Part shown: positions 7,094 through 14,502 of the stretch, piece after piece | Layout: the number at the start of each line of letters is the position of its first letter | Numbering within the stretch: the stretch's first letter is position 1 | Assembly (NCBI GenBank): GCA_905221345.1 | Contig: CAJNCW010000006.1 | Coordinates: forward strand, 41,708 to 105,707 | DNA length: 64,000 nt | Reading direction: 5' to 3' | Source: a bacterium | GTDB lineage: Bacteria > Bacillota > Bacilli > Lactobacillales > Streptococcaceae | Position numbers and translations under genes: made by a program | The notes under the pieces: model-generated | What the model saw: only the letters and a program-made list of their open reading frames with translations | What the model was told of the DNA's origin: nothing | The model's database searches: none

Positions 7094-8326
7094 ATGAAAT
7101 CAAAAAAATGGACCCTACTCGCAACGAGTTTAACGGCAATGGTGCTGATGACAGCATGTGCCCAGTCAACAACTACATCCAATACCAATGCAACGACAAA
7201 TAGTGCAACAACAACTGCAACAAAGACAAACCAATCTTCCTATTTTACAGAGAAGGACTATGATACTTCTTATGATGAAAGTACAGCTTCTAAGATTGAG
7301 TTATCTGGCTCATCTGCAAACGTCTCTGGAGATGGGGTGACAGTTTCTGGCTCGACAGTGACTATTACAAAATCTGGCACCTATGTGATTTCAGGTCAGT
7401 CTGATGGGGTGCAGATCAAGGTAGAGGCAGATAAGTCGGCAGATGTTCACCTAGTCCTAAAAGGTGCGACCATGACCAACACCAATGCAGCGATTTCAGC
7501 GACATCAGCTGGCCATGTCTACCTGACTCTAGTAGACGACACGACTAATAGTCTCTCTGACTCAAGCTCTAACAACGACGAAAAAGCAGACGCAGCTCTC
7601 TTTTCTAAGGTGGATTTGACCATCAACGGGAAAGGAATTCTCAATGTAGATGGTAAGAAAAATAATGGTATCAAGGCTAACGACACCCTCCACATCACGG
7701 GTGGAACCTATAACATCACAGCAGTTGGCGATGCCTTTAATGTCAATGATGAACTCAATATCACTGGTACGACCATGACCATTGATGCCAAAGAAGATGG
7801 CGTCAAGGTGGACAATGATGAGGATACTTCAGTCGGAACCATGTACCTATCCAACAACATCACCGTCACAGCAGGAGATGATGGCATCCACGCATCAGGT
7901 GATTTGGTTATCGATAGTGGTACCTACACCGTCAAAAATTCGACAGAAGGACTTGAAGGTAAATCCATCACTATCAACGGTGGGGACATTAGCATCTATT
8001 CGACAGATGATGGAGTCAACGCAGCTAATAAAAACGCCCAACAGAGTGAAATCTTCTTCACCATGAACGGTGGGAACCTGACAGTAGAAGTCGGTCAAGG
8101 AGACACAGACCCAATTGACTCAAACGGCAATATCACGGTCACAGGCGGAACCATTAAAATGACTGGTCAAACAGGTTTTGACTTTGATGGAACAGCGACC
8201 TACACAGGTGGAGATATCTATCTCAACGGTGAAAAACAAACGGAAATTGTCAACTCTATGCCTGGTGGCGGTGGACCAAATGGAGGCCCTCAAGGCGGAG
8301 GTCCAGCCCCTGGCGGACAAGGATAA
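7094..8326 (+). CDS. Lipoprotein with Cthe_2159-type beta-helix (DUF4353, carbohydrate-binding domain)
   Basis: The 410-aa protein starts MKSKKWTLLATSL with lipobox LMTAC, so Cys about residue 19 would be lipidated and anchored outside the membrane. A Thr/Asn/Ser-rich linker follows. Then come parallel beta-helix repeats rich in GG, DDG and NGI turns (for example EDGVKVDN, DDGIHASGD, TEGLEGKS), the pattern of the Cthe_2159 cellulose/pectin-binding fold. The C-terminal tail is Gly/Pro-rich (GGGGPNGGPQGGG). AAGGAGAGG lies upstream of the ATG at 7094. An in-frame upstream start at 7034 would destroy the signal sequence. The sugar ligand is unknown. Confidence 0.88.
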   Translation: MKSKKWTLLATSLTAMVLMTACAQSTTTSNTNATTNSATTTATKTNQSSYFTEKDYDTSYDESTASKIELSGSSANVSGDGVTVSGSTVTITKSGTYVISGQSDGVQIKVEADKSADVHLVLKGATMTNTNAAISATSAGHVYLTLVDDTTNSLSDSSSNNDEKADAALFSKVDLTINGKGILNVDGKKNNGIKANDTLHITGGTYNITAVGDAFNVNDELNITGTTMTIDAKEDGVKVDNDEDTSVGTMYLSNNITVTAGDDGIHASGDLVIDSGTYTVKNSTEGLEGKSITINGGDISIYSTDDGVNAANKNAQQSEIFFTMNGGNLTVEVGQGDTDPIDSNGNITVTGGTIKMTGQTGFDFDGTATYTGGDIYLNGEKQTEIVNSMPGGGGPNGGPQGGGPAPGGQG

Positions 8327-8334
8327 AAAAGAAT

Positions 8335-8365
8335 CTCCTTTCTCGAAAGAGAAGGGAGAGTTTTT
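8335..8365 (+). terminator. Intrinsic terminator of the beta-helix lipoprotein gene
   Basis: CTCCTTTCTC-GAAA-GAGAAGGGAG, one wobble pair, then TTTTT. Confidence 0.85.
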
Positions 8366-8387
8366 GTGTTTGAGAGATGGATTGTAG

Positions 8388-8534
8388 CTAAAACAACTCC
8401 CAATTAGGTCTTGAAAATTTCTTAGTCTGTTTCATATAAAAATGAGTAAAATGAATTTCCGTCGCCAAGGTCATTAGAGTTGCGATAGCAATGACGATGG
8501 TAGGATTGGCTGAGAAAAGCAGAGGAAGAATAGG
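8388..8534 (-). pseudogene. Remnant of a membrane protein C-terminus
   Basis: On the minus strand an open frame of 48 codons reads PILPLLFSANPTIVIAIAT and ends KKFSRPNWELF before TAG (8388-8390). It is one hydrophobic helix plus a short polar tail, as at the end of a transporter. There is a stop just upstream in frame and no start site. The parent family is not recognised. Confidence 0.35.
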
Positions 8535-8587
8535 CCTTTAAAAAGTGGACAGGAAAGACCATTTCAGAGTATCGAGAAGAGATTTAG
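8534..8587 (+). pseudogene. Remnant of an AraC-type regulator C-terminus
   Basis: The frame reads AFKKWTGKTISEYREEI then stops. This is the end of the second helix-turn-helix of AraC-family proteins (FKK.TG.T.SEYR). Nothing of the rest remains in frame. An orphan terminator follows at 8620. Confidence 0.5.
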
Positions 8588-8619
8588 AAACAGCTCTAAA
8601 AGCAATAGCTATCCATTAT

Positions 8620-8655
8620 AAGCATCAGATAATAATATCTGGTGCTTTATTTTTA
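8620..8655 (+). terminator. Orphan terminator following the AraC remnant
   Basis: AAGCATCAGATA / TATCTGGTGCTT with one mismatch, then TATTTTT. No intact gene precedes it. Confidence 0.75.
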
Positions 8656-8674
8656 AAAAAATTCAGATTTTTTC

Positions 8675-8703
8675 TTGACAAGTGAGTGATTACTCACTAT
8701 AAT
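8675..8703 (+). promoter_or_regulatory. Promoter of the ABC exporter-TetR operon
   Basis: TTGACA (8675-8680), 17-bp spacer, TATAAT (8698-8703); both boxes are consensus. The spacer is filled by operator 1. Confidence 0.9.
8682..8697. promoter_or_regulatory. Operator 1 (probable TetR site)
   Basis: The perfect palindrome GTGAGT-GATT-ACTCAC lies exactly between -35 and -10. Confidence 0.8.
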
Positions 8704-8722
8704 AGCTTCTGTGATTTAAAAA

Positions 8723-8738
8723 GTGAGTACCCACTCAC
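8723..8738. promoter_or_regulatory. Operator 2 (probable TetR site)
   Basis: A second copy, GTGAGT-ACCC-ACTCAC, lies between the transcription start and the AGGAGG. It shares both arms with operator 1; only the four central bases differ. Confidence 0.8.
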
Positions 8739-8752
8739 CAAGGAGGAAGTAA

Positions 8753-9469
8753 ATGAAAATATTACTACATTTACAAGATTTAGTAAAATCTTTTGACCAT
8801 CAAATAGTTCTGAATCATGTCAGCTTTGAATTACAGACAGGAGAAATTACAGGATTAATTGGTCCGTCTGGTGCTGGTAAATCAACTATGATTAAGACTA
8901 CGTTAGGAATGGAAAAGACTGATGGAGGCGTAGCTTTAGTGTTAAATCACACTATGCCCAATCGCCATATTTTAGGAGATATTGGCTATATGGCCCAATC
9001 AGATGCTTTATACGAGTCCTTGTCAGGCCAAGAAAATCTGGAATTTTTTGGTCAGCTAAAGGGGCTTTCTAAAAAAGACCTAAAGGCGGAAATTGCTCAT
9101 ATAGCTCAAGTAGTAGATCTGACAGACTACTTAAACAAGGCGGTATCTGGTTATTCTGGAGGAATGAAACGGCGTTTGTCTCTTGCTATCGCGCTGTTAG
9201 GAAATCCTCAACTCTTGATTTTGGACGAACCGACAGTTGGAATCGACCCTTCTCTTCGAAAGAAAATCTGGAAAGAATTATTCGCGCTTAGAGACAATGG
9301 GGTAGGGATATTAGTTACTACCCATGTTATGGATGAAGCAGAGTTGACGGATAAGGTCGGCTTATTATTAGGCGGAAAAATCATTGCTTTTGATACACCG
9401 CAACACTTAAAAGAAAGTTATCAAGTTTCAAGTATTGAAGAAGTATTTTTAAAAGCAGAAGGTGAGTAA
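8753..9469 (+). CDS. ABC transporter ATP-binding protein (drug-exporter type)
   Basis: The 238-aa ATPase has Walker A GPSGAGKS (about residues 37-44), a Q loop, signature YSGGMKRRLSLA, Walker B LLILDEP and H-loop TTHVMDEAE. The short C-terminus ending EEVFLKAEGE is typical of ABC-2 exporters of the DrrA/CcmA type. It is the first gene of a three-gene unit (ATPase, permease, TetR regulator). A perfect AGGAGG lies upstream and tandem TetR operators lie in the promoter. The substrate is unknown; a toxic compound that is also the TetR inducer is the usual case. Confidence 0.92.
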   Translation: MKILLHLQDLVKSFDHQIVLNHVSFELQTGEITGLIGPSGAGKSTMIKTTLGMEKTDGGVALVLNHTMPNRHILGDIGYMAQSDALYESLSGQENLEFFGQLKGLSKKDLKAEIAHIAQVVDLTDYLNKAVSGYSGGMKRRLSLAIALLGNPQLLILDEPTVGIDPSLRKKIWKELFALRDNGVGILVTTHVMDEAELTDKVGLLLGGKIIAFDTPQHLKESYQVSSIEEVFLKAEGE

Positions 9470-9470
9470 A

Positions 9471-10553
9471 ATGAGAACAATAGCGATTGCAAAAAAGGTC
9501 ATCAAAGAATTACTTCGTGACAAACGAACTCTAGCCCTGATGTTTATAGCACCTGTTTTTATCATGTGGTTGATGAACCTCATGTTTTCAGCTAGTACAA
9601 CCGTGAATGTCAAGTTAGCAACACAGGATCTACCAACTGGTTTGGTAACGAAAATGGATGAGCTCGCTCATGTAGACGTCGAGACTTATCAAGGTTTAGA
9701 TCAAGCCAAAGAAGCGCTAGCAAATGAAAAAGTCGATGCTGTGATTTCTTATAAAGACGGTGAGTATCAGGTCGACTACGCAAACACAGATGCCTCCAAG
9801 ACCTCTATGATACGACAAGTGTTACGGACAAGTATCGCCAGTGAAGGCACCGATCAGTTACTATCTCGTGTTAAACAAGCTCTTCCACAATTGGACTCGG
9901 ACGCAAAAATACCAGAAATCAAGGAGTCTTACCAGTATGGAGATGAAAATACAAGCTTCTTTACCAGTATGATTCCGGTTTTGATAGGTTTTGTAGTTTT
10001 CTTCTTTGTCTTTTTGATTTCAGGTATGGCGCTTTTGAAAGAGCGCACCAGTGGAACACTAGAACGTTTGTTAGCAACACCAGTGAAACGATCTGAAATC
10101 GTCTATGGCTATATGTTGTCTTACGGTATTATTGCGATTTTTCAAACGGCAGTTGTCGTTTTAGCAGCAATTTGGCTACTAGATGTAGAAGTTGTAGGAA
10201 GTATTTTAAATGTTATAATAGTTAATGTGGTACTGGCTCTTGTAGCACTAGCTTTTGGAATTCTCTTGTCTACTCTAGCAAAATCAGAATTCCAAATGAT
10301 GCAATTTATTCCTCTCGTGATTATGCCCCAACTTTTTTTCTCAGGAATTATTCCATTGTCATCCATGGGAGAATGGGCTCTAACTGTGGGGAAATTTTTG
10401 CCATTAACCTATTCTGGTGATGCAATAAGCCAGATTATTCTTTACGGGCACAATCTTGGTGATATTTTGTCAAATCTTGGTGTTTTAATGATTTTCTTGA
10501 TCATTTTAATAATTCTCAATATTGTTGGATTGCGTCGTTATCGTAAAGTTTAG
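9471..10553 (+). CDS. ABC-2 type transporter permease
   Basis: The product is 360 aa. An N-terminal TM (residues about 18-38) is followed by an external domain of about 130 residues, then five TM segments from about residue 165 to the end, the layout of ABC2_membrane_3/YhfA-like exporters. The ATG at 9471 lies one base after the ATPase stop. The GTG at 9462 overlaps the ATPase end and is less likely, because AAGGTGAG lies just before 9471. It forms the pore of the exporter with the preceding ATPase. Confidence 0.9.
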   Translation: MRTIAIAKKVIKELLRDKRTLALMFIAPVFIMWLMNLMFSASTTVNVKLATQDLPTGLVTKMDELAHVDVETYQGLDQAKEALANEKVDAVISYKDGEYQVDYANTDASKTSMIRQVLRTSIASEGTDQLLSRVKQALPQLDSDAKIPEIKESYQYGDENTSFFTSMIPVLIGFVVFFFVFLISGMALLKERTSGTLERLLATPVKRSEIVYGYMLSYGIIAIFQTAVVVLAAIWLLDVEVVGSILNVIIVNVVLALVALAFGILLSTLAKSEFQMMQFIPLVIMPQLFFSGIIPLSSMGEWALTVGKFLPLTYSGDAISQIILYGHNLGDILSNLGVLMIFLIILIILNIVGLRRYRKV

Positions 10554-10592
10554 AAATCAACATAAATAATGCTAAAAAGGTGTGAAGATTAG

Positions 10593-11216
10593 ATGGATAA
10601 GACTGTTTTTGAATCGTTTGAAGATTACTTAGAAGAAGCGAATTACCCTCAAGGAAAGAAAAAAATCATGCAGGCAGCAGTGGATCTCATATCAACTAGG
10701 AGTTACCATGGGACCTCAACTCTTCACATAGCTGAGCGTGCTGGACTAAGCCAGGCAACTTTGTTTAAGTATTTTAAGACGAAGGATGATCTACTGACGG
10801 CTATTTTACATCCTGTAGTCCCAGGCATTTTCGGTAGTTTTTTTGAGGAACTCTTAGCTTTTGAAACGACAGAAGAGAGGGTTCGTTATCTCGTCCACAA
10901 TCGTATGAGCTATCTCAAAAAAAATCGTGCTTTGATGAAAATCATTCTGCAGGAGAGTTTTTCAAATAAAAAACTAAAAAATGAACAGATTTTTATCTGG
11001 AATGCTATTCAAGATAAACTTCGAGTACTTCATAAGGAATTGCTAGCAGATCCACGTGTAAATCCAGAGTTAACGATTCCTCAAATGGTTCGTATTTGTG
11101 TTGGTCCATTGTTGGCTTACTTCGCTCAGCTTTATATCGTTAGCGATAATGGAGAAATAAAAGAGGAAGACTTAGACTTATTAGAAAAACAGATTTTAGG
11201 TGGTTTGTGGAAATAA
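10593..11216 (+). CDS. TetR/AcrR family repressor of the ABC exporter operon
   Basis: The 207-aa protein has the TetR N-terminal domain at about residues 18-65 (IMQAAVDLISTRSYHGTST, HIAERAGLSQATLFKYF). An all-helical ligand domain follows. It is the last gene of the operon, and two identical-arm palindromes lie in the operon promoter, so it most likely represses its own unit and is released by the exported compound. Confidence 0.9.
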   Translation: MDKTVFESFEDYLEEANYPQGKKKIMQAAVDLISTRSYHGTSTLHIAERAGLSQATLFKYFKTKDDLLTAILHPVVPGIFGSFFEELLAFETTEERVRYLVHNRMSYLKKNRALMKIILQESFSNKKLKNEQIFIWNAIQDKLRVLHKELLADPRVNPELTIPQMVRICVGPLLAYFAQLYIVSDNGEIKEEDLDLLEKQILGGLWK

Positions 11217-11265
11217 GGGAGTTCTAGAAGAACTAAGGTTTATTTACTTGACTTTCAAACAAGCT

Positions 11266-11307
11266 AAAAAAGACATGTTCTGCTTATTTCAGATTCATGT
11301 CTTTTTT
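11266..11307 (+). terminator. Intrinsic terminator of the exporter operon
   Basis: AAAAAAGACATG / CATGTCTTTTTT, 12-bp perfect stem. Confidence 0.85.
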
Positions 11308-11317
11308 GTTATTGGAT

Positions 11318-11440
11318 TTGATATGTTTTTATAAGTCCTCAATCACTTTGCCAAAACAGAAACCGACTTCTCCAGCGGTGCAACGATTTCTCAAGTGTAT
11401 GGAAGAGGAGATTTCTGGATTGATAAAGACAACTCCTTGA
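11318..11440 (+). pseudogene. Possible LysR-type regulator C-terminal remnant
   Basis: The frame gives FYKSSITLPKQKPTSPAVQ followed by RFLKCMEEE, resembling the last segment of LysR substrate domains (K..PLSPAVQ.F...). There is no start and no upstream continuity. It ends inside the next promoter. Confidence 0.3.
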
Positions 11441-11464
11441 CACTCCGTCAGCTTTTGATACAAT
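11437..11464 (+). promoter_or_regulatory. Promoter of the nucleoside phosphorylase-like gene
   Basis: TTGACA, 16-bp spacer, TACAAT. Confidence 0.75.
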
Positions 11465-11489
11465 AGTACAAAATTAGAGGAGGTGGGCT

Positions 11490-12254
11490 ATGATTCAGAA
11501 ACATGCGATTTCCATTTTGGAGTTTGATGACAATCCCCAGGCGGTCCTTATGCCAACACATGAGGGGCTAGATTTAAAGTTGCCAAAGAAGTGCATCTAT
11601 GCATTTTTGGAGGAAGAGATTGACCGTTACGCTAAGGAAGTAGGGGCAGATTGTGTTGGTGAGTTCGTTTCGGCCACCAAGACTTATCCAGTCTACGTCC
11701 TAAACTACAAGGGCGAGGAGATCTGTCTGGCCCAGGCACCCGTGGGCTCTGCCCCAGCGGCCCAGTTTATGGATTGGTTGATTGGCTATGGTGTGGAGCA
11801 AATTATTTCCACAGGAACCTGTGGTGTCCTAGCCGATATAGAGGAAAATGCCTTTCTCGTCCCTGTTCGCGCTTTGCGAGATGAGGGGACCAGCTACCAT
11901 TATGTAGCGCCTTCTCGTTATATGGAGATGCAGCTTGAGGCTATCTCTGCCATTGAGCAAGTCTTAGAACAAAGAGGCATTCCTTACGAGGAAGTCATGA
12001 CCTGGACGACAGATGGTTTTTACCGAGAGACGGCTGAAAAGGTTGCCTATCGCAAGGAAGAAGGCTGTGCTGTTGTGGAGATGGAGTGCTCTGCTCTTGC
12101 GGCGGTAGCCCAGCTACGTGGAGTTGTCTGGGGAGAACTGCTCTTTACCGCAGATTCCTTGGCAGATCTGGACAACTACGACAGTCGTGACTGGGGCTCT
12201 GAAGCTTTTGATAAGGCGCTCGAACTCTGTCTTGCCATTGTACACCACATGTGA
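11490..12254 (+). CDS. Nucleoside phosphorylase family protein (PNP/UDP type)
   Basis: The 254-aa protein has the phosphorylase-fold markers GSAPAAQFMDWLI, STGTCGVL and VVEMECSALAAVAQLRG. The last carries the Met-Glu pair that holds the ribose in uridine phosphorylase-like enzymes. It should cleave a nucleoside with phosphate in salvage. The base preference is not readable. AGGAGGTGG precedes the ATG. It is followed closely by trkH, which has its own promoter. Confidence 0.85.
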   Translation: MIQKHAISILEFDDNPQAVLMPTHEGLDLKLPKKCIYAFLEEEIDRYAKEVGADCVGEFVSATKTYPVYVLNYKGEEICLAQAPVGSAPAAQFMDWLIGYGVEQIISTGTCGVLADIEENAFLVPVRALRDEGTSYHYVAPSRYMEMQLEAISAIEQVLEQRGIPYEEVMTWTTDGFYRETAEKVAYRKEEGCAVVEMECSALAAVAQLRGVVWGELLFTADSLADLDNYDSRDWGSEAFDKALELCLAIVHHM

Positions 12255-12272
12255 GTGTTCTGACTATTTTTA

Positions 12273-12281
12273 TGGTAGAAT
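12273..12281 (+). promoter_or_regulatory. Extended -10 placing the trkH transcript start at its ATG
   Basis: TGGTAGAAT, with only six bases between its last T and the ATG at 12288. There is no -35 and no ribosome binding site. Confidence 0.6.
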
Positions 12282-12287
12282 GTAGCT

Positions 12288-13667
12288 ATGTTATTCAAAT
12301 CTTTTTTGGAAAAAATCAAGACGACGCTGTTTCGTTTATCACCAGCCCGTCGCATCTTTTTAAGTTTTGCCTTAGTTATCTTCCTGGGCTCGCTCCTTTT
12401 AAGCCTTCCCTTTGTGCAAGCAACAACGTCACAAGCGACCTACTTTGATCATCTCTTTACAACGGTATCCATGGTCTGTGTGACAGGGCTCTTCACCCTG
12501 CCAGTGGCCTCTACTTATAATATCTGGGGCCAGTTGATCTGTATGCTTTTGATCCAGATTGGTGGTTTGGGGCTCATGACCTTTATCGGAATCTTTTACA
12601 TCCAAGGCAAGCAAAAGCTCAGTCTTCGTGGCCGGGAGACCATTCAAGAAAGTTTCAGTTATGGAGAAACTCAGTCTCTAAAGGATTTCATCCGCTCGAT
12701 CTTTCTGACGACTTTTTTGGTGGAAGGGCTCGGTGCCTTTCTCTTGAGTTTTCGCTTTATTCCTGAATTTGGCTGGGGACGAGGGATGTTAACCTCTATC
12801 TTTTTGGCTGTTTCAGCCTTCTGTAATGCTGGATTTGATAATTTTGGAAGTACGAGTTTGGTAGCTTTTCAAACGGATCCCTTGATCAATCTAGTGATTG
12901 CTGGTTTGATTATCACGGGTGGTCTAGGATTTATGGTCTGGTTTGACCTAGCGACCCAGATTGGGAAAAAGAAAAAACGCCGTCTGCGTTTCCATACCAA
13001 GCTGGTTCTCCTTTTAACGGCGGGAATTCTGCTCTTTGGAACAGTATCGACTCTCTTAATCGAGTGGAATAATCCTGGAACGATTGGAAATCTCAGCGCT
13101 CCAGAGAAACTGCTGGTTAGTTTCTTCCAGACCGTCAGCATGAGAACGGCAGGCTTTGCTTCCATTGACTACACACAGGCTCGACCAGTGACCTTGTTCA
13201 TCTATATCCTACAGATGTTTCTAGGAGGGGCGCCTGGAGGGACAGCAGGGGGGCTCAAGATTACGACCTTCTTTGTCTTATTGGTTTTTGCCCGTAGCGA
13301 ACTATTGGGCTTGCCTCATGCCAATGTGGCTCGGAGGACCATTGAACCCCGAACTGTGCAAAAATCTTTCAGTGTCTTTATTATCTTCTTGCTAACTTTC
13401 TTACTGGGCTTGATCCTGCTAGGGATAACAGCAGAGGGAAATCCGCGCTTCATCTACCTCATGTTTGAGACCATTTCAGCCCTTGCGACAGTTGGGGTGA
13501 CGGCAAATTTAACACCAGAGCTAGGCAAGATAGCCCTCAGCATCGTTATGTTGCTGATGTTTATCGGCCGTATTGGTCCCTTGACACTACTGGTCAGTGT
13601 AGCGGAATACCAGCCAGACAAGAAAGATACGATTCACTATATGAAAGCAGATATCACCATTGGGTAA
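12288..13667 (+). CDS. trkH: TrkH/KtrB family potassium uptake protein
   Basis: The 459-aa membrane protein has repeated M1-P-M2 units with selectivity-filter-like loops: VCVTGLFTL, FCNAGFDNFG, QTVSMRTAGFAS and SALATVGVTANL. The conserved Gly is in each. The APGGTAGGLK motif precedes the intramembrane loop. It conducts K+ together with the cytoplasmic RCK protein encoded just downstream. In pneumococcus the partner CabP binds c-di-AMP, which blocks uptake. The gene seems to be read from a leaderless transcript. Confidence 0.93.
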   Translation: MLFKSFLEKIKTTLFRLSPARRIFLSFALVIFLGSLLLSLPFVQATTSQATYFDHLFTTVSMVCVTGLFTLPVASTYNIWGQLICMLLIQIGGLGLMTFIGIFYIQGKQKLSLRGRETIQESFSYGETQSLKDFIRSIFLTTFLVEGLGAFLLSFRFIPEFGWGRGMLTSIFLAVSAFCNAGFDNFGSTSLVAFQTDPLINLVIAGLIITGGLGFMVWFDLATQIGKKKKRRLRFHTKLVLLLTAGILLFGTVSTLLIEWNNPGTIGNLSAPEKLLVSFFQTVSMRTAGFASIDYTQARPVTLFIYILQMFLGGAPGGTAGGLKITTFFVLLVFARSELLGLPHANVARRTIEPRTVQKSFSVFIIFLLTFLLGLILLGITAEGNPRFIYLMFETISALATVGVTANLTPELGKIALSIVMLLMFIGRIGPLTLLVSVAEYQPDKKDTIHYMKADITIG

Positions 13668-13680
13668 GAAAGGAAAAACG

Positions 13681-14346
13681 ATGTCAGATCGGACAATTGG
13701 AATTTTAGGCTTGGGAATTTTTGGGAGCAGTGTTTTGGCTGCCCTAGCCAAGCATGACATGAATATCATTGCTATTGATGACCACGAGGAGCGCATTAAT
13801 CAATTTGAACCTGTGCTGGCGCGTGGAGTAGTTGGCGATATTACGGATGAAGAACTCCTTCTATCAGCGGGGATTGACACCTGTGATACCGTAGTTGTCG
13901 CAACGGGTGAAAATCTGGAGTCCAGTGTTCTCGCGGTTATGCACTGCAAGAGTCTAGGAGTGCCGACAGTCATTGCCAAGGTCAAAAGCCATACAGCTAA
14001 AAAGGTGTTGGAAAAAATTGGTGCGGACGCAGTCATCTCACCAGAGTTTGAAATGGGGCGCTCATTGGCACAGACCATCCTCTTTCATAACAGCGTAGAC
14101 GTCTTTCAGCTGGACAAGAATGTATCGATTGTCGAAATGAAAATCCCCCAATCATGGGTAGGTAAAAGTCTCAGTCAGTTGGATTTACGTGGGCGATACA
14201 ACCTCAACGTACTTGGTTTTCGTTCCTACGAAAATGCTCCTCTGGATGTCCAATTCGGACCTAATGACCTCTTGCGGGCAGATGCCTACATCATGGCCGT
14301 CATTAATAACCAACATCTGGACACCCTAGCTGAACTGAGTGAGTAG
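13681..14346 (+). CDS. cabP: TrkA/KtrA-like RCK regulatory subunit (CabP homologue)
   Basis: The 221-aa protein has an RCK-N Rossmann domain (GILGLGIFGSS nucleotide loop at residues about 7-17; acidic IAIDDHEERIN) and an RCK-C domain from about residue 135. The ATG at 13681 has AAAGGA upstream. The in-frame TTG at 13660 would overlap trkH. RCK-C domains of this type bind c-di-AMP, and the pneumococcal orthologue CabP is the named c-di-AMP binding protein acting on TrkH. Confidence 0.92.
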   Translation: MSDRTIGILGLGIFGSSVLAALAKHDMNIIAIDDHEERINQFEPVLARGVVGDITDEELLLSAGIDTCDTVVVATGENLESSVLAVMHCKSLGVPTVIAKVKSHTAKKVLEKIGADAVISPEFEMGRSLAQTILFHNSVDVFQLDKNVSIVEMKIPQSWVGKSLSQLDLRGRYNLNVLGFRSYENAPLDVQFGPNDLLRADAYIMAVINNQHLDTLAELSE

Positions 14347-14411
14347 GAGAGGAAGGGCTACTCTCTTTCCAAATAATTAACGAGTCAATATAAGTATTTT
14401 ATAAGAGGGAT

Positions 14412-14438
14412 TTAAGAAAAATTTTAACTTTTTCTTAA
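14412..14438. promoter_or_regulatory. Perfect inverted repeat at the pavB promoter
   Basis: TTAAGAAAAA-(7 nt)-TTTTTCTTAA ends where the -35 would be. It is a candidate activator site, for example for the two-component system downstream of pavB. Confidence 0.5.
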
Positions 14439-14459
14439 TCCTTTTTAATTTTAGGAGAT

Positions 14460-14465
14460 TATACT
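14460..14465 (+). promoter_or_regulatory. -10 element of pavB
   Basis: TATACT with no recognisable -35 at 17 bp, consistent with activator dependence. Confidence 0.5.
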
Positions 14466-14502
14466 AGAGTCATCAAAAAAAGAAAACTCTAAGGAGAATC
14501 CT

